Below, in pieces: positions 1 through 6,046 of a stretch of 6,046 nt of DNA (positions within the stretch are counted from its first letter, which is position 1; each line of letters opens with the position of its first letter). The stretch comes from an uncultured Lachnospiraceae bacterium. GTDB lineage: Bacteria; Bacillota_A; Clostridia; Lachnospirales; Lachnospiraceae. The position numbers and the translations under genes were made by a program. The notes under the pieces were generated by a model that searched no databases, had not been told where the DNA came from, and saw only the letters and a list, made by a program, of their open reading frames with translations. Location: contig USPJ01000092.1 of the NCBI GenBank assembly GCA_900556645.1, forward strand, positions 1 through 6,046, written 5' to 3'.

Positions 1-420
1 AACTTCAATCTTATCCTTGGAATAACTCAACTGTCCTAACTTCGTAACACCATCAACTAACTGGGCAACTTCTTCTCCAAAGTCTCTGACAATATCCTCA
101 TGGGTCGTTTCCGTATCTTCTACAACATCATGAAGCAGCCCTGCCATAATCGTTTCTTTGTCAAGTTCTAATTCTGCAAGTATGATCGCAACACAAATAG
201 GATGAATGATATAAGGCTCTCCAGACTTTCGTTTCTGCTTCTCATGTGCCTTGTATGCAACTTTGTAGGCACGCTCTACAGCCTCAATATCTTCTTCATC
301 ATAAATGCTTTGCATGGTTGTGATCAGCTGTCGTTTCAGTTCCTCAGGCGGTGTGAAACTATCTGGACTGCTGATATCCTTTTTTACACGATTTATGTTT
401 GTTCTGCTTTCTTGTTTCAT
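1..420 (-). CDS. rel: Bifunctional (p)ppGpp synthetase/hydrolase, RelA/SpoT family (N-terminal part)
   Basis: Only the first 140 codons are present; the gene runs off the left edge. The visible part is the N-terminal HD hydrolase domain of the long Rel/SpoT proteins, cytoplasmic enzymes that make and degrade the alarmone (p)ppGpp. Motifs seen: RKSGEPYIIHP at residues 64-74, LLHDVVEDTE at 95-104, and FGEEVAQLVDGVTKL at 114-128. By alignment from memory with streptococcal Rel, H73, H97-D98 and E101-D102 are the metal and hydrolysis residues and R64 contacts the nucleotide; all are kept, so the hydrolase side looks active. The synthetase, TGS and ACT domains lie outside the window. The ATG at 420-418 has an AGAGG ribosome site 9 nt upstream. 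The gene starts 27 bp after pyrI with no terminator visible between them, so it is probably the third gene of a pyrBI transcript. A Rel versus RelA/SpoT subtype cannot be told from this part. Confidence 0.93.
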   Translation of the reverse strand, partial: MKQESRTNINRVKKDISSPDSFTPPEELKRQLITTMQSIYDEEDIEAVERAYKVAYKAHEKQKRKSGEPYIIHPICVAIILAELELDKETIMAGLLHDVVEDTETTHEDIVRDFGEEVAQLVDGVTKLGQLSYSKDKIEV

Positions 421-447
421 GCACGGATACCTCTTTGTCTCTTTTGC

Positions 448-873
448 TTATTTTTTTAGTTTAGATTCACAGTAAACACAACGATATATCTGATGTTCTC
501 TATCTGTTAATTTAAACACATGATCGATTTCTTGTTCTACAGATGTGATACATCTTGGATTCTTACATTTGATAATATTAGTAACCTGCTTTGGAAGAGA
601 TAGTCTCTTCTTGTCTACTATTTCACCATTCTTAATAATATTGACAGTAATATTATGGTCAACGAATCCTAAAACATCAAGATCAACAAGATCAAGACCA
701 CCTTCAATCTTAATAATGTCTTTCTTTCCCATCTTACCACTTCTTGCATTCTTAATAATAGCAACCTGACAGTCAAGCTTATCAAGTCCTAAGTAATTGT
801 ATATCATCATGGCCTTTCCTGCTTCAATATGGTCAAGAACAAAGCCTTCATTAAGTTCGCCTACATTTAACAT
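448..873 (-). CDS. pyrI: Aspartate carbamoyltransferase regulatory chain
   Basis: This 141-residue protein is the regulatory chain of class B aspartate carbamoyltransferase. It carries no catalysis; it joins PyrB trimers into a holoenzyme and binds nucleotide effectors (CTP, ATP in the E. coli enzyme). The N-terminal allosteric domain covers about residues 1-97. The C-terminal zinc domain shows the four cysteines C103, C108, C132 and C135 in the pattern CKNPRC...CVYC, plus the family signature NPRCITSVEQ at 105-114. The length is close to the family norm (about 150 in enterics). Its Shine-Dalgarno sequence AAGGAGG overlaps the pyrB stop codon, and the ATG lies 12 bp beyond that stop, so translation of the two chains is probably coupled. 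That would suit a complex needing matched amounts of both chains. The identification is secure. Confidence 0.97.
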   Translation of the reverse strand: MLNVGELNEGFVLDHIEAGKAMMIYNYLGLDKLDCQVAIIKNARSGKMGKKDIIKIEGGLDLVDLDVLGFVDHNITVNIIKNGEIVDKKRLSLPKQVTNIIKCKNPRCITSVEQEIDHVFKLTDREHQIYRCVYCESKLKK

Positions 874-885
874 AATTTTTCCTCC

Positions 886-1848
886 TTATGCATCCAGTGA
901 ATCAAGTACATGAGCTAATGATGGATTAACCGCTGTATCAAGTCCAAGTAAAGTAAGTATAAGTGCCATTCTTACATATACCGCATATTGTGCCTGTTTA
1001 AAATAGCAGGCTCTTGGATCGTCATCAACCTCTACAGATATCTCATTTACTCGTGGAAGCGGATGAAGGACAAGCATGTCATCCTTTGCAAGTTCCATCT
1101 TTTCTTTTGTCAGAATATAGTAATCTTTTAATCTCACATAGTCTTCTTCATTGAAAAAACGTTCCTTTTGTACTCTTGTCATGTAAAGCACGTCAAGCTT
1201 ATCCATGGCATCCTCTAACTTTTCAACTTCCTCAAATTCAATGCCATTTGCACGGAGTACATCATCCCTCACATAATCAGGAATTTTAAGTTCTTCCGGC
1301 GAAATAAGTACAAATTTAACGTTTTTATATCTGATCATTGCATTTATAAGTGAATGAACAGTACGTCCGAATTTAAGATCTCCGCAAAGACCAATTGTTA
1401 TGTTATCAAGTCTTCCTTTAAGGGAACGGATAGTAAGAAGATCTGCAAGTGTCTGTGTCGGATGCTGATGTCCTCCGTCACCGGCGTTTATTACAGGTAT
1501 ACGTGATTTTTGTGATGCAACAAGAGGAGCTCCTTCTTTTGGATGTCTCATTGCACAGATATCTGCATAACATGAAATAATCCTTATTGTGTCGGCTACA
1601 CTCTCACCTTTACTGGCAGATGATGAATCTGCACTGTGAAATCCAAGTACTGAACCTCCAAGGTTGAGCATTGCTGCTTCGAAACTAAGCCTTGTTCTTG
1701 TACTCGGCTCATAGAAACATGTAGCAAGCTTCTTTCCCTCACATTTGTGAGCGTATTTCTGCGGATTTGCCTCAATATCATTTGCCAGATCTAAAAGTTT
1801 GTCCAGCTCTTCGACTGAGAAATCCAATGGACTCATTAAATGTCGCAT
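886..1848 (-). CDS. pyrB: Aspartate carbamoyltransferase catalytic chain
   Basis: This 320-residue protein catalyses the committed step of de novo pyrimidine synthesis in the cytoplasm: carbamoyl phosphate plus L-aspartate gives N-carbamoyl-L-aspartate and phosphate. The carbamoyl-phosphate domain carries [13 protein letters not shown] at 45-57 with the STRTR phosphate site at 49-53. The mobile loop SSSASKGES at 75-83 supplies K80 to the neighbouring active site. HPTQ is at 129-132. The aspartate domain carries MTRVQKER at 223-230 and HPLPRVNEI at 262-270. All expected active-site residues are visible. The ATG at 1848-1846 has a perfect AGGAGG six bases upstream, which favours it over the internal ATG at codon 5. 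It is the first gene of pyrB-pyrI-(rel). The leader is only about 20 nt, with no room for a PyrR-type attenuator, so any pyrimidine control must act elsewhere or through the promoter. Confidence 0.98.
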   Translation of the reverse strand: MRHLMSPLDFSVEELDKLLDLANDIEANPQKYAHKCEGKKLATCFYEPSTRTRLSFEAAMLNLGGSVLGFHSADSSSASKGESVADTIRIISCYADICAMRHPKEGAPLVASQKSRIPVINAGDGGHQHPTQTLADLLTIRSLKGRLDNITIGLCGDLKFGRTVHSLINAMIRYKNVKFVLISPEELKIPDYVRDDVLRANGIEFEEVEKLEDAMDKLDVLYMTRVQKERFFNEEDYVRLKDYYILTKEKMELAKDDMLVLHPLPRVNEISVEVDDDPRACYFKQAQYAVYVRMALILTLLGLDTAVNPSLAHVLDSLDA

Positions 1849-1875
1849 AATATTCCTCCTTTAGGTATTTTTACT

Positions 1876-1904
1876 ATCATATAATAGATGATGAGAATTT
1901 TCAA
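1876..1904 (-). promoter_or_regulatory. Sigma-A-type promoter of pyrBI
   Basis: On the minus strand TTGAAA (1904-1899) and TATGAT (1881-1876) are separated by exactly 17 bp, which is a good housekeeping promoter. The predicted transcription start is around 1869, leaving a short leader that contains the pyrB ribosome site. The -35 lies immediately after the T-rich tail of the upstream terminator, so little else fits between the two units. Prediction from sequence only. Confidence 0.65.
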
Positions 1905-1952
1905 GAGAAAAGAAATATCCCGGACATCTGCTAAACAGAATCCGGGATATTT
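1905..1952 (-). terminator. Intrinsic terminator at the end of the MBL-fold gene
   Basis: A perfect 12-bp inverted repeat, AAATATCCCGGA (1913-1924) and TCCGGGATATTT (1941-1952), encloses an inner 4-bp stem (1927-1930 with 1936-1939). On the minus strand the hairpin is followed by the pyrimidine-rich run CTTTTCTCTT, as expected for rho-independent termination of leftward transcription. The stop codon of the upstream gene (1933-1931) lies in the apical loop, and the ascending arm encodes its last residues. The plus-strand side has a T run (1957-1962) after a short interval, so weak bidirectional activity is possible. Confidence 0.75.
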
Positions 1953-2059
1953 AGGATTTTTTCAAAAATCAGTCCTGCCGCCATCCAGTAGGGAGCATAA
2001 TCCAAACGGATCAAACCGTTGATATTGGAGGGTTTTCCGCTGTAGTCCCAAGGCTTTTG
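1931..2059 (-). other. Foreign C-terminal segment fused to the MBL-fold gene (PF06541-like membrane protein end)
   Basis: Codons from about residue 423 to the stop encode a tail with W425-D-Y-S, P431, N433-I-N-G, then a hydrophobic stretch around residues 440-453. This fits from memory the C-terminal pattern WDYS..P.N..G.I.L.....W of a clostridial membrane protein family (PF06541, called putative ABC transporter permease, CmpB type), where the motif precedes the last membrane helix. It does not fit any MBL/beta-CASP C-terminus. I read the other two minus-strand frames of this stretch and found no VHGE or other RMMBL continuation, so a simple frameshift does not explain it. I infer that it is the 3' remnant of a second gene, joined in frame by a deletion near 2048-2060. 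The family assignment rests on a short motif. Confidence 0.5.
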
Positions 2060-3322
2060 AAAGGCACAAATCCAGTCGGTCAGTTTCCGTTTATCCGCAT
2101 GACCGCTTAAGCCCGGCAGATTCAGAATTTTTGCATTGACCTCAATAGTCTCTCCGAAAAGGCGGACTTCCTTTGCCCCGTTTAACAGAGAATTTCCCAG
2201 TGTTCCCGGCACCTGAAATCCTACAAACACCACCGTTGAATCGAAACGCCAGAGATTGTGTTTTAAATGATGGCGGATTCTTCCTGCCTCACACATACCC
2301 GAGGCAGAAATGATAACCTTGGGTTTTTCGTTAAAATTAATCATCTTGGACTCTTCGCTGGTTACCGCTACCCGCAATCCCTCAAACCGGATAGGGTTGA
2401 TTCCCCGACTGACCAAATCCAGTGCTTCCGCATCAAAACACTCCTCAATATTCTTATGGAAAATATTGGTTGCCTCCACCGCAAGTGGGCTGTCGATATA
2501 CACCTCAAAATCCGGGTACTGGGGTGTCAGATTTTCCGTTTTTATCTTTCGGAAAAAGTAAAGCAGCTCCTGGGTTCTTCCTACGGAGAATGCCGGAATC
2601 ACCACATTTCCCCCTCTGCCGAAGGTCTCTGTAACCACCTCTGCCAGAGCCTTGGCATAATCTATGGATGTCTCATGTAGCTTATCTCCATAGGTGGATT
2701 CCATAATGACGTAATCCGCTTCTTCAATAAACTGCGGGTCTTTGATTAACGGCTTGTTTCCATGTCCGATATCCCCCGAAAATACTAATTTGGTCTGTGT
2801 TTCCTCCTCCGCTGCCCATACCTCGATGGAAGAGGAACCCAACAGATGGCCCGCATCCACAAATCGGATGGTAAGCTCCGGTGCAACCTCTATTTTCGTA
2901 TTGTATGGACAGGGAATGAAATGCTCCAACACGCCCAAAGCGTCGTTCATATCATAAAGAGGCACTACTTCCGGTTTACCGGAACGTCTCGCCTTCCGGT
3001 TTTTCCACTCTGCTTCAAATTGCTGAATATGGGCACTGTCCTTTAACATAATCCCACACAATTCCGTGGTGGCATTGGTGGCATAGATTTTTCCCCGAAA
3101 TCCATGACTGTATAACAACGGCAGCAATCCCGAGTGGTCAATGTGTGCGTGGGTAATCAACACATAGTCTATCATTGCCGCATTTACCGGTATTTCCTGA
3201 TTCACATATAAATCCGGTCCCTGCTCCATTCCGCAGTCAATCAATATATGTATCTTCCCTATTTGCAGATAATGACAGCTTCCGGTCACCTCATGATCTG
3301 CTCCCAAAAACTCCAATTTCAT
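1931..3322 (-). CDS. MBL-fold metallo-hydrolase with beta-CASP domain, C-terminus replaced
   Basis: This 463-residue protein has a metallo-beta-lactamase core with an inserted beta-CASP domain, the architecture of CPSF/RNase J-like nucleases and related hydrolases. It is probably a cytoplasmic zinc-dependent RNA or DNA nuclease; the substrate is not known. Metal motifs: D29 in LIDCG, HAHIDH at 58-63, H159 in GHLLGSSS, D184 in SGDIG. Beta-CASP marks: ESTYGD at 208-213, PAFSVGRTQELLY at 243-255, SASGMCEAGRIRHHL at 339-353. The RMMBL motif LSGHAD (405-410) gives H408. Family members normally continue with a strand ending in VHGE and about 40-100 more residues. Here the match stops near residue 422, and an unrelated tail of about 41 residues follows (see the separate entry). 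The core is complete, so activity is possible but uncertain. The ATG at 3322 has AAGGAG 8 nt upstream. It lies downstream of sigE across a repeat-bearing gap and ends inside a terminator. Confidence 0.85.
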   Translation of the reverse strand: MKLEFLGADHEVTGSCHYLQIGKIHILIDCGMEQGPDLYVNQEIPVNAAMIDYVLITHAHIDHSGLLPLLYSHGFRGKIYATNATTELCGIMLKDSAHIQQFEAEWKNRKARRSGKPEVVPLYDMNDALGVLEHFIPCPYNTKIEVAPELTIRFVDAGHLLGSSSIEVWAAEEETQTKLVFSGDIGHGNKPLIKDPQFIEEADYVIMESTYGDKLHETSIDYAKALAEVVTETFGRGGNVVIPAFSVGRTQELLYFFRKIKTENLTPQYPDFEVYIDSPLAVEATNIFHKNIEECFDAEALDLVSRGINPIRFEGLRVAVTSEESKMINFNEKPKVIISASGMCEAGRIRHHLKHNLWRFDSTVVFVGFQVPGTLGNSLLNGAKEVRLFGETIEVNAKILNLPGLSGHADKRKLTDWICAFQKPWDYSGKPSNINGLIRLDYAPYWMAAGLIFEKILNIPDSV

Positions 3323-3340
3323 AGGCTCTTCTCCTTTTTT

Positions 3341-3427
3341 ATTATAGCGTGAGCATAGCTCACGATCGACATTCGCCGCTCGTTGTGTGAGAGCTTCGCT
3401 CTCCCAAGCTCGCTTGCGCTCATTATA
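3341..3427. repeat. GAGC-rich compound palindromic repeat between TATAAT direct repeats
   Basis: The 75-bp block 3347-3421 is GC-rich in an otherwise AT-rich spacer. It contains a 7-bp hairpin CGTGAGC-ATA-GCTCACG (3348-3364), a 6-bp hairpin GAGAGC-TTC-GCTCTC (3389-3403), and a shorter CGC-TT-GCG near its right end. GAGC recurs five times on the minus strand. TATAAT (minus strand) lies at both edges, 3427-3422 and 3346-3341, like a 6-bp target duplication or the ends of a REP/MITE-type unit. No open reading frame or T-tract is present. The right-hand TATAAT could also serve as a -10 element for the MBL-fold gene, though I see no good -35 at standard spacing. Copy number elsewhere in the genome is unknown. 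Confidence 0.6.
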
Positions 3428-3466
3428 TCATATCTTTTGTCTAATTGTATATGCAATTCAAATATT

Positions 3467-4216
3467 TTATTCAAATTTTACAATCTCTTTTTTCAGCCGC
3501 TTCATGATTTTTTTCTCCAATCGGGAAATATAGGATTGGGAAATCCCCAGTAAATCCGCTACTTCTTTCTGGGTCATCTCTTCTCCGTTTTGGGTTCCCA
3601 GACCGAACCGCAGCTCCACGATTGTCCGCTCCCTTTTAGACAGCTTTTTAATAGCTTCTCTTAGAAGCTGTTCCTCCACTTCATTTTCAATATCCCGGTA
3701 AATAATGTCTTCTTCCGTGCCAAGTACATCGGAAAGCAACAGTTCATTTCCGTCATAGTCCACATTCAACGGCTCATCAATACTTACCTCCAGCTTGGTC
3801 TTATTATTTCTGCGAAGATACATCAGTATCTCATTTTCAATACACCGTGACGCATATGTGGCAAGTTTTATATTTTTTTCCGGGTTGAAGGTATTGATGG
3901 ATTTAATAAGACCGATGGTTCCTATGGAAATCAAATCTTCCACCCCCACTCCCGTATTGTCAAATTTCTTTGCAATATAGACCACCAGCCGCAGATTATG
4001 TTCTATCAGCATGGAACGTGCCTCTTTTAGTTCCTCCACCTCACCATTGACCAGTCCGTCAATATACTGTGCCTCTGCGATGGAATCCAAAGGTGCCGGA
4101 AGTACTTCACTGCCTCCTATATAATGCACCTCATTCTGTTTTTTTACAAACAGACTGTAAATTGACGGCATAATCCGAATTCCCATGCGATTCTGTAAGT
4201 TCATTTTTATGTACAT
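3467..4216 (-). CDS. sigE: Sporulation sigma factor sigma-E (made as pro-sigma-E)
   Basis: This 249-residue sigma-70 family protein directs early mother-cell transcription during sporulation. The N-terminus carries a pro-sequence of about 30 residues ahead of the conserved [13 protein letters not shown] (31-43), where SpoIIGA cuts the Bacillus protein. Region 2 follows: [12 protein letters not shown] at 74-85, [18 protein letters not shown] at 93-110 and [20 protein letters not shown] at 117-136. Then come [20 protein letters not shown] at 147-166 and the region 4.2 helix-turn-helix at about 214-244 ([20 protein letters not shown]). It is slightly longer than the Bacillus protein (about 239). 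The ATG at 4216 has AAGGAG 9 nt upstream, just past the spoIIGA stop; later in-frame ATGs lack such a site. It lies 15 bp after spoIIGA in the same operon. No clear terminator follows; downstream there are only a weak AT-rich inverted repeat (3443-3458) and the palindromic repeat. Confidence 0.97.
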   Translation of the reverse strand: MYIKMNLQNRMGIRIMPSIYSLFVKKQNEVHYIGGSEVLPAPLDSIAEAQYIDGLVNGEVEELKEARSMLIEHNLRLVVYIAKKFDNTGVGVEDLISIGTIGLIKSINTFNPEKNIKLATYASRCIENEILMYLRRNNKTKLEVSIDEPLNVDYDGNELLLSDVLGTEEDIIYRDIENEVEEQLLREAIKKLSKRERTIVELRFGLGTQNGEEMTQKEVADLLGISQSYISRLEKKIMKRLKKEIVKFE

Positions 4217-4231
4217 ATTTCTTCGCTCCTT

Positions 4232-5008
4232 CTATTTTAATCTCCCGTTTAAAATTACATGATACTCATTACTTTTTAAAAATTCATCCTCCACCACGGC
4301 GAAAACTGCCGGTTTTACCACAACTTCCCTTTCTTTCATCTGTATATACAATACATCCAGTGTAACCGCCTTGACGATTCCGTGTTCTTTTCCCAAAGAT
4401 ACAAAGGGAATATAACGGAAAGGAAGCTCTCTTACACCTTCTATTTTTTCCAACGTGTTTTTCCCTATCAGACTGACCGGGACTTTTAAATAGGGGTCCA
4501 TCAGAAGGTTTCCGGTATCGTAAAATCCCTTTTCCTCCAACACAGTCTCCCCTTTTTGTATTCTGATATCATAAATCTGTTCTTCTTCTCTTCCGCTCCT
4601 ATAGAGAATCATTACGACTGTCATCATAAGAGCCGCTGCCCCTGCCACCATCCACAGATACTGACCCAAAAAGCTATTCTGAGCAACCCAACTGACAATA
4701 CCGCCCAACAGAAGAATTAAAACATAACAGATTGCATAGTCTGTTAAAAACTCCTTCCATCGTTTCTGTCGAAAGCTTATATAAACCATCAGCGGATTTA
4801 CCATAAGATGTACGATTAGGAAATACCACAATGCCCCTTTGCTTTTCAGCATCAGAAAAGTGCTGCAAACCACTCCAAACAAAGCCCCAACCGCCAGACG
4901 TTTCATGGAACCCCCTTTGCTCCGCAGTTCCCGAATGGTCAAAAGGGTCAGATAGTCGAAAAAAAAGTTTGTCATAACATAGACATCTAAATAGAATTCA
5001 TAATGCAC
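4232..5008 (-). CDS. spoIIGA: Sigma-E processing peptidase SpoIIGA
   Basis: This 258-residue membrane-bound aspartic protease cuts the pro-sequence from pro-sigma-E after receiving the forespore signal (SpoIIR in Bacillus). The N-terminal half shows five hydrophobic segments, near residues 9-25, 35-54, 60-78, 88-108 and 116-136. The C-terminal half is the protease domain, with the catalytic motif FYDTGNLLMDP at 162-172 (D164) and the family motif RYIPFVSLG at 198-206. The length is a little short of the Bacillus protein (about 309). The start is GTG at 5008-5006, chosen because GGAGG stands six bases upstream; the nearby ATG is out of frame. A dedicated promoter precedes it, and sigE follows after 15 bp, so protease and substrate are made from one transcript. 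Identification is secure from motif, topology and neighbour. Confidence 0.95.
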   Translation of the reverse strand: MHYEFYLDVYVMTNFFFDYLTLLTIRELRSKGGSMKRLAVGALFGVVCSTFLMLKSKGALWYFLIVHLMVNPLMVYISFRQKRWKEFLTDYAICYVLILLLGGIVSWVAQNSFLGQYLWMVAGAAALMMTVVMILYRSGREEEQIYDIRIQKGETVLEEKGFYDTGNLLMDPYLKVPVSLIGKNTLEKIEGVRELPFRYIPFVSLGKEHGIVKAVTLDVLYIQMKEREVVVKPAVFAVVEDEFLKSNEYHVILNGRLK

Positions 5009-5046
5009 TTTTCACCTCCGCTTCCCTCACTTCAACAGATGAGTTC

Positions 5047-5079
5047 ATTATAGCGGAAAAGCCTTTCGGTTTTTGTCAA
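5047..5079 (-). promoter_or_regulatory. spoIIG-type promoter with 21-bp spacer
   Basis: On the minus strand a perfect TTGACA (5079-5074) and a perfect TATAAT (5052-5047) are separated by 21 bp, four more than the optimum. In Bacillus subtilis the spoIIG promoter likewise has consensus-like hexamers set too far apart (22 bp), so sigma-A RNA polymerase needs Spo0A~P to use it. The same arrangement directly before spoIIGA-sigE strongly suggests the same control here. The start point would be near 5040, about 32 nt before the GTG start codon. Confidence 0.8.
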
Positions 5080-5080
5080 A
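5074..5080 (+). promoter_or_regulatory. Candidate Spo0A box overlapping the spoIIG -35
   Basis: TGTCAAA on the plus strand differs by one base from the Spo0A box TGTCGAA and sits within TTTTGTCAAAA, matching the flanking T and A of the extended consensus. It coincides with the -35 hexamer, the position where Spo0A binds at the Bacillus spoIIG promoter. A one-mismatch 7-mer in AT-rich DNA is weak evidence alone; position is the main support. Confidence 0.45.
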
Positions 5081-5115
5081 ACCATACCCCGTCTTTTGCC
5101 CTTTCATCCTCTTTT

Positions 5116-5122
5116 TTTGACA
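5116..5122 (-). promoter_or_regulatory. Candidate upstream Spo0A box
   Basis: TGTCAAA on the minus strand is one mismatch from TGTCGAA. It is centred about 42 bp upstream of the -35 copy, near -79 from the predicted start. The Bacillus spoIIG promoter also has an upstream and a -35-proximal Spo0A site. The A-rich setting makes a chance match possible. Confidence 0.35.
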
Positions 5123-5131
5123 GATTTTTCG

Positions 5132-5162
5132 CAAAAAAAGACGCCATCTTAAGATGGCGTCT
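5132..5162 (-). terminator. Intrinsic terminator of ftsZ
   Basis: A perfect 24-bp palindrome (5139-5162) folds into a 10-bp stem AGACGCCATC/GATGGCGTCT with a TTAA loop. On the minus strand it is followed at once by a run of seven T. It lies about 20 bp past the ftsZ stop codon and upstream of the spoIIG promoter, separating division-gene transcription from the sporulation operon. No T run follows on the plus strand, so it is one-directional. Confidence 0.92.
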
Positions 5163-5183
5163 GTGATACCTTATATGTGTCAA

Positions 5184-6046
5184 TTATTTTCTTGTATTCT
5201 TGAGAAATGCCGGAATCTGGATATCCTTCTCCGGTACATTGCTTACCGGATTTGCCGGTTTCTGGATTCCGTTTAATGTAGTCTTTGGCATCTGCTGTGC
5301 CTGAGAGGTCGGCGGTACCGCTGTCTGAGTGGTCTGCGGTCTTGCCGTATAGCCGGAAGTCACCGGTCTGGTCGGTGTCTGGGTCGGCTGATATTTCAGG
5401 TTCGGCATAATTTTGCTTGCGGACGGTGTCTCAAGTCCCGTTGCAATGACTGTGATGGTTGCCTCATCTGTCATGGTCTCGTCATACTTCGCACCGAAGA
5501 TGATATTTGCATTATCTCCTGCAAGATCCTGAACGTAGCTTGCCGCATCGTTGGCATCCATCAGGGAAATATCACCGGAAATATTGATAATAACATGAGA
5601 TGCACCCTCAATGGTAGTCTCAAGAAGCGGAGAGGATACAGCCTGCTGAACAGCCTCCATAGCCTTGTCATCACCTCTTGCCTCACCGATACCGATGTGA
5701 GCGATTCCCTTGTCTGTCATAACAGTCTGTACGTCTGCAAAGTCAAGGTTGATCAGTGCCGGCAGATTGATCAGGTCTGTGATACCCTGTACTGCCTGCT
5801 GAAGAACCTCATCAGCCTTACGCAGTGCTTCCGGCATGGTTGTTCTTCTGTCAACGATCTCAAGTAACTTGTCATTCGGGATGACAATTAAAGTGTCAAC
5901 TGCTTTCTTCAGATTCTCGATTCCCGCAAGTGCATTATTCATACGAGTCTTAGCTTCAAAACGGAAAGGCTTGGTAACAACACCGACAGTCAGGATACCC
6001 ATTTCTTTCGCCGCACCGGCGATTACAGGAGCAGCTCCGGTTCCGG
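5184..6046 (-). CDS. ftsZ: Cell division protein FtsZ (5' end missing)
   Basis: FtsZ is the tubulin-like GTPase that forms the Z ring at the division site. The window holds the last 286 codons; about 105-110 N-terminal residues lie beyond the right edge. The reading frame is open to the edge, where [14 protein letters not shown] is the latter part of the tubulin signature (GGGTGTG), so the methionine at 6002 is internal and not the start. Further marks: [12 protein letters not shown], the T7 loop [11 protein letters not shown] (5749-5717) with its catalytic aspartates, and a complete C-terminal GTPase-activating domain. A Q/T/P-rich linker of about 60 residues follows, then the conserved tail [13 protein letters not shown], which binds FtsA and similar partners. 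The linker is typical in nature. A strong terminator follows the stop codon. Nothing suggests loss of function. Confidence 0.98.
   Translation of the reverse strand, partial: GTGAAPVIAGAAKEMGILTVGVVTKPFRFEAKTRMNNALAGIENLKKAVDTLIVIPNDKLLEIVDRRTTMPEALRKADEVLQQAVQGITDLINLPALINLDFADVQTVMTDKGIAHIGIGEARGDDKAMEAVQQAVSSPLLETTIEGASHVIINISGDISLMDANDAASYVQDLAGDNANIIFGAKYDETMTDEATITVIATGLETPSASKIMPNLKYQPTQTPTRPVTSGYTARPQTTQTAVPPTSQAQQMPKTTLNGIQKPANPVSNVPEKDIQIPAFLKNTRK

Noticed and set aside
202..459. Plus-strand open frame of 85 codons opposite rel
   Set aside because: It lies antisense to clearly conserved Rel coding sequence, resembles nothing known and has no convincing ribosome site.
1849..1912. 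PyrR-type attenuator or uracil-sensing leader ahead of pyrB
   Set aside because: The predicted leader is about 20 nt, too short for anti-terminator and terminator folds; the only hairpin belongs to the upstream gene.
1931..2060. A simple frameshift as the cause of the odd hydrolase C-terminus
   Set aside because: The other two minus-strand frames give no VHGE or related RMMBL sequence and soon reach stops, while the actual frame gives a coherent WDYS-type tail.
2267..2680. Plus-strand open frame of 137 codons opposite the hydrolase
   Set aside because: The minus strand encodes well-conserved beta-CASP motifs across this stretch; the plus-strand frame is a shadow and overlaps other equally meaningless frames.
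3348..3403. The palindromic hairpins as an ordinary sigE terminator
   Set aside because: No T-tract follows any of the hairpins on the minus strand, and the stems are short; a repeat element fits better.
3443..3458. AATTG/CAATT inverted repeat just after sigE as a terminator
   Set aside because: Only 5 bp, AT-rich, with no T run after it on the minus strand.
5184..6002. FtsZ starting at the methionine at 6002
   Set aside because: The frame stays open to the window edge and encodes [14 protein letters not shown], the conserved FtsZ sequence that precedes this internal methionine.

Overview
The window looks like chromosomal DNA from a spore-forming clostridium, most likely Lachnospiraceae. 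The basis is a spoIIGA-sigE pair beside ftsZ, an ATCase made of separate PyrB and PyrI chains, and the sequence style of all these proteins. The family-level placement is inference. Every gene lies on the minus strand, so transcription runs from high to low coordinates. The genes fill almost the whole window; the longest stretch without a gene is about 175 bases.

Reading in the direction of transcription, 6046-5184 is the 3' two thirds of ftsZ (cell division GTPase), followed by a strong intrinsic terminator. Next come a spoIIG-type promoter with an unusually long 21-bp spacer and candidate Spo0A boxes, then spoIIGA (protease that activates pro-sigma-E) and sigE (early mother-cell sigma factor), 15 bp apart. 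Division and the first mother-cell step of sporulation thus sit side by side but are transcribed separately. A 144-bp intergenic gap follows. It holds a GAGC-rich compound palindrome of 75 bp, flanked by the 6-bp direct repeat TATAAT.

Next is a beta-CASP metallo-beta-lactamase-fold hydrolase. Its catalytic core is intact, but its last ~40 residues do not continue the family C-terminus. They resemble the C-terminal WDYS..P.N..G segment of a clostridial membrane protein family (PF06541, putative ABC transporter permease / CmpB type). The gene ends inside a terminator hairpin. I read this as an in-frame deletion fusion, or possibly an assembly junction.

Beyond the terminator, a clean sigma-A-type promoter drives pyrB and pyrI (aspartate carbamoyltransferase catalytic and regulatory chains). 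The N-terminal 140 codons of a bifunctional (p)ppGpp synthetase/hydrolase (Rel) follow 27 bp later and run off the left edge. These three genes are closely spaced and probably co-transcribed, linking pyrimidine synthesis to the stringent response.

I see no tRNA or rRNA gene, CRISPR array, transposase, or wholly new multi-gene system. The points most worth a second look are the chimeric end of the hydrolase gene, the palindromic repeat between sigE and that gene, and the spoIIG promoter.
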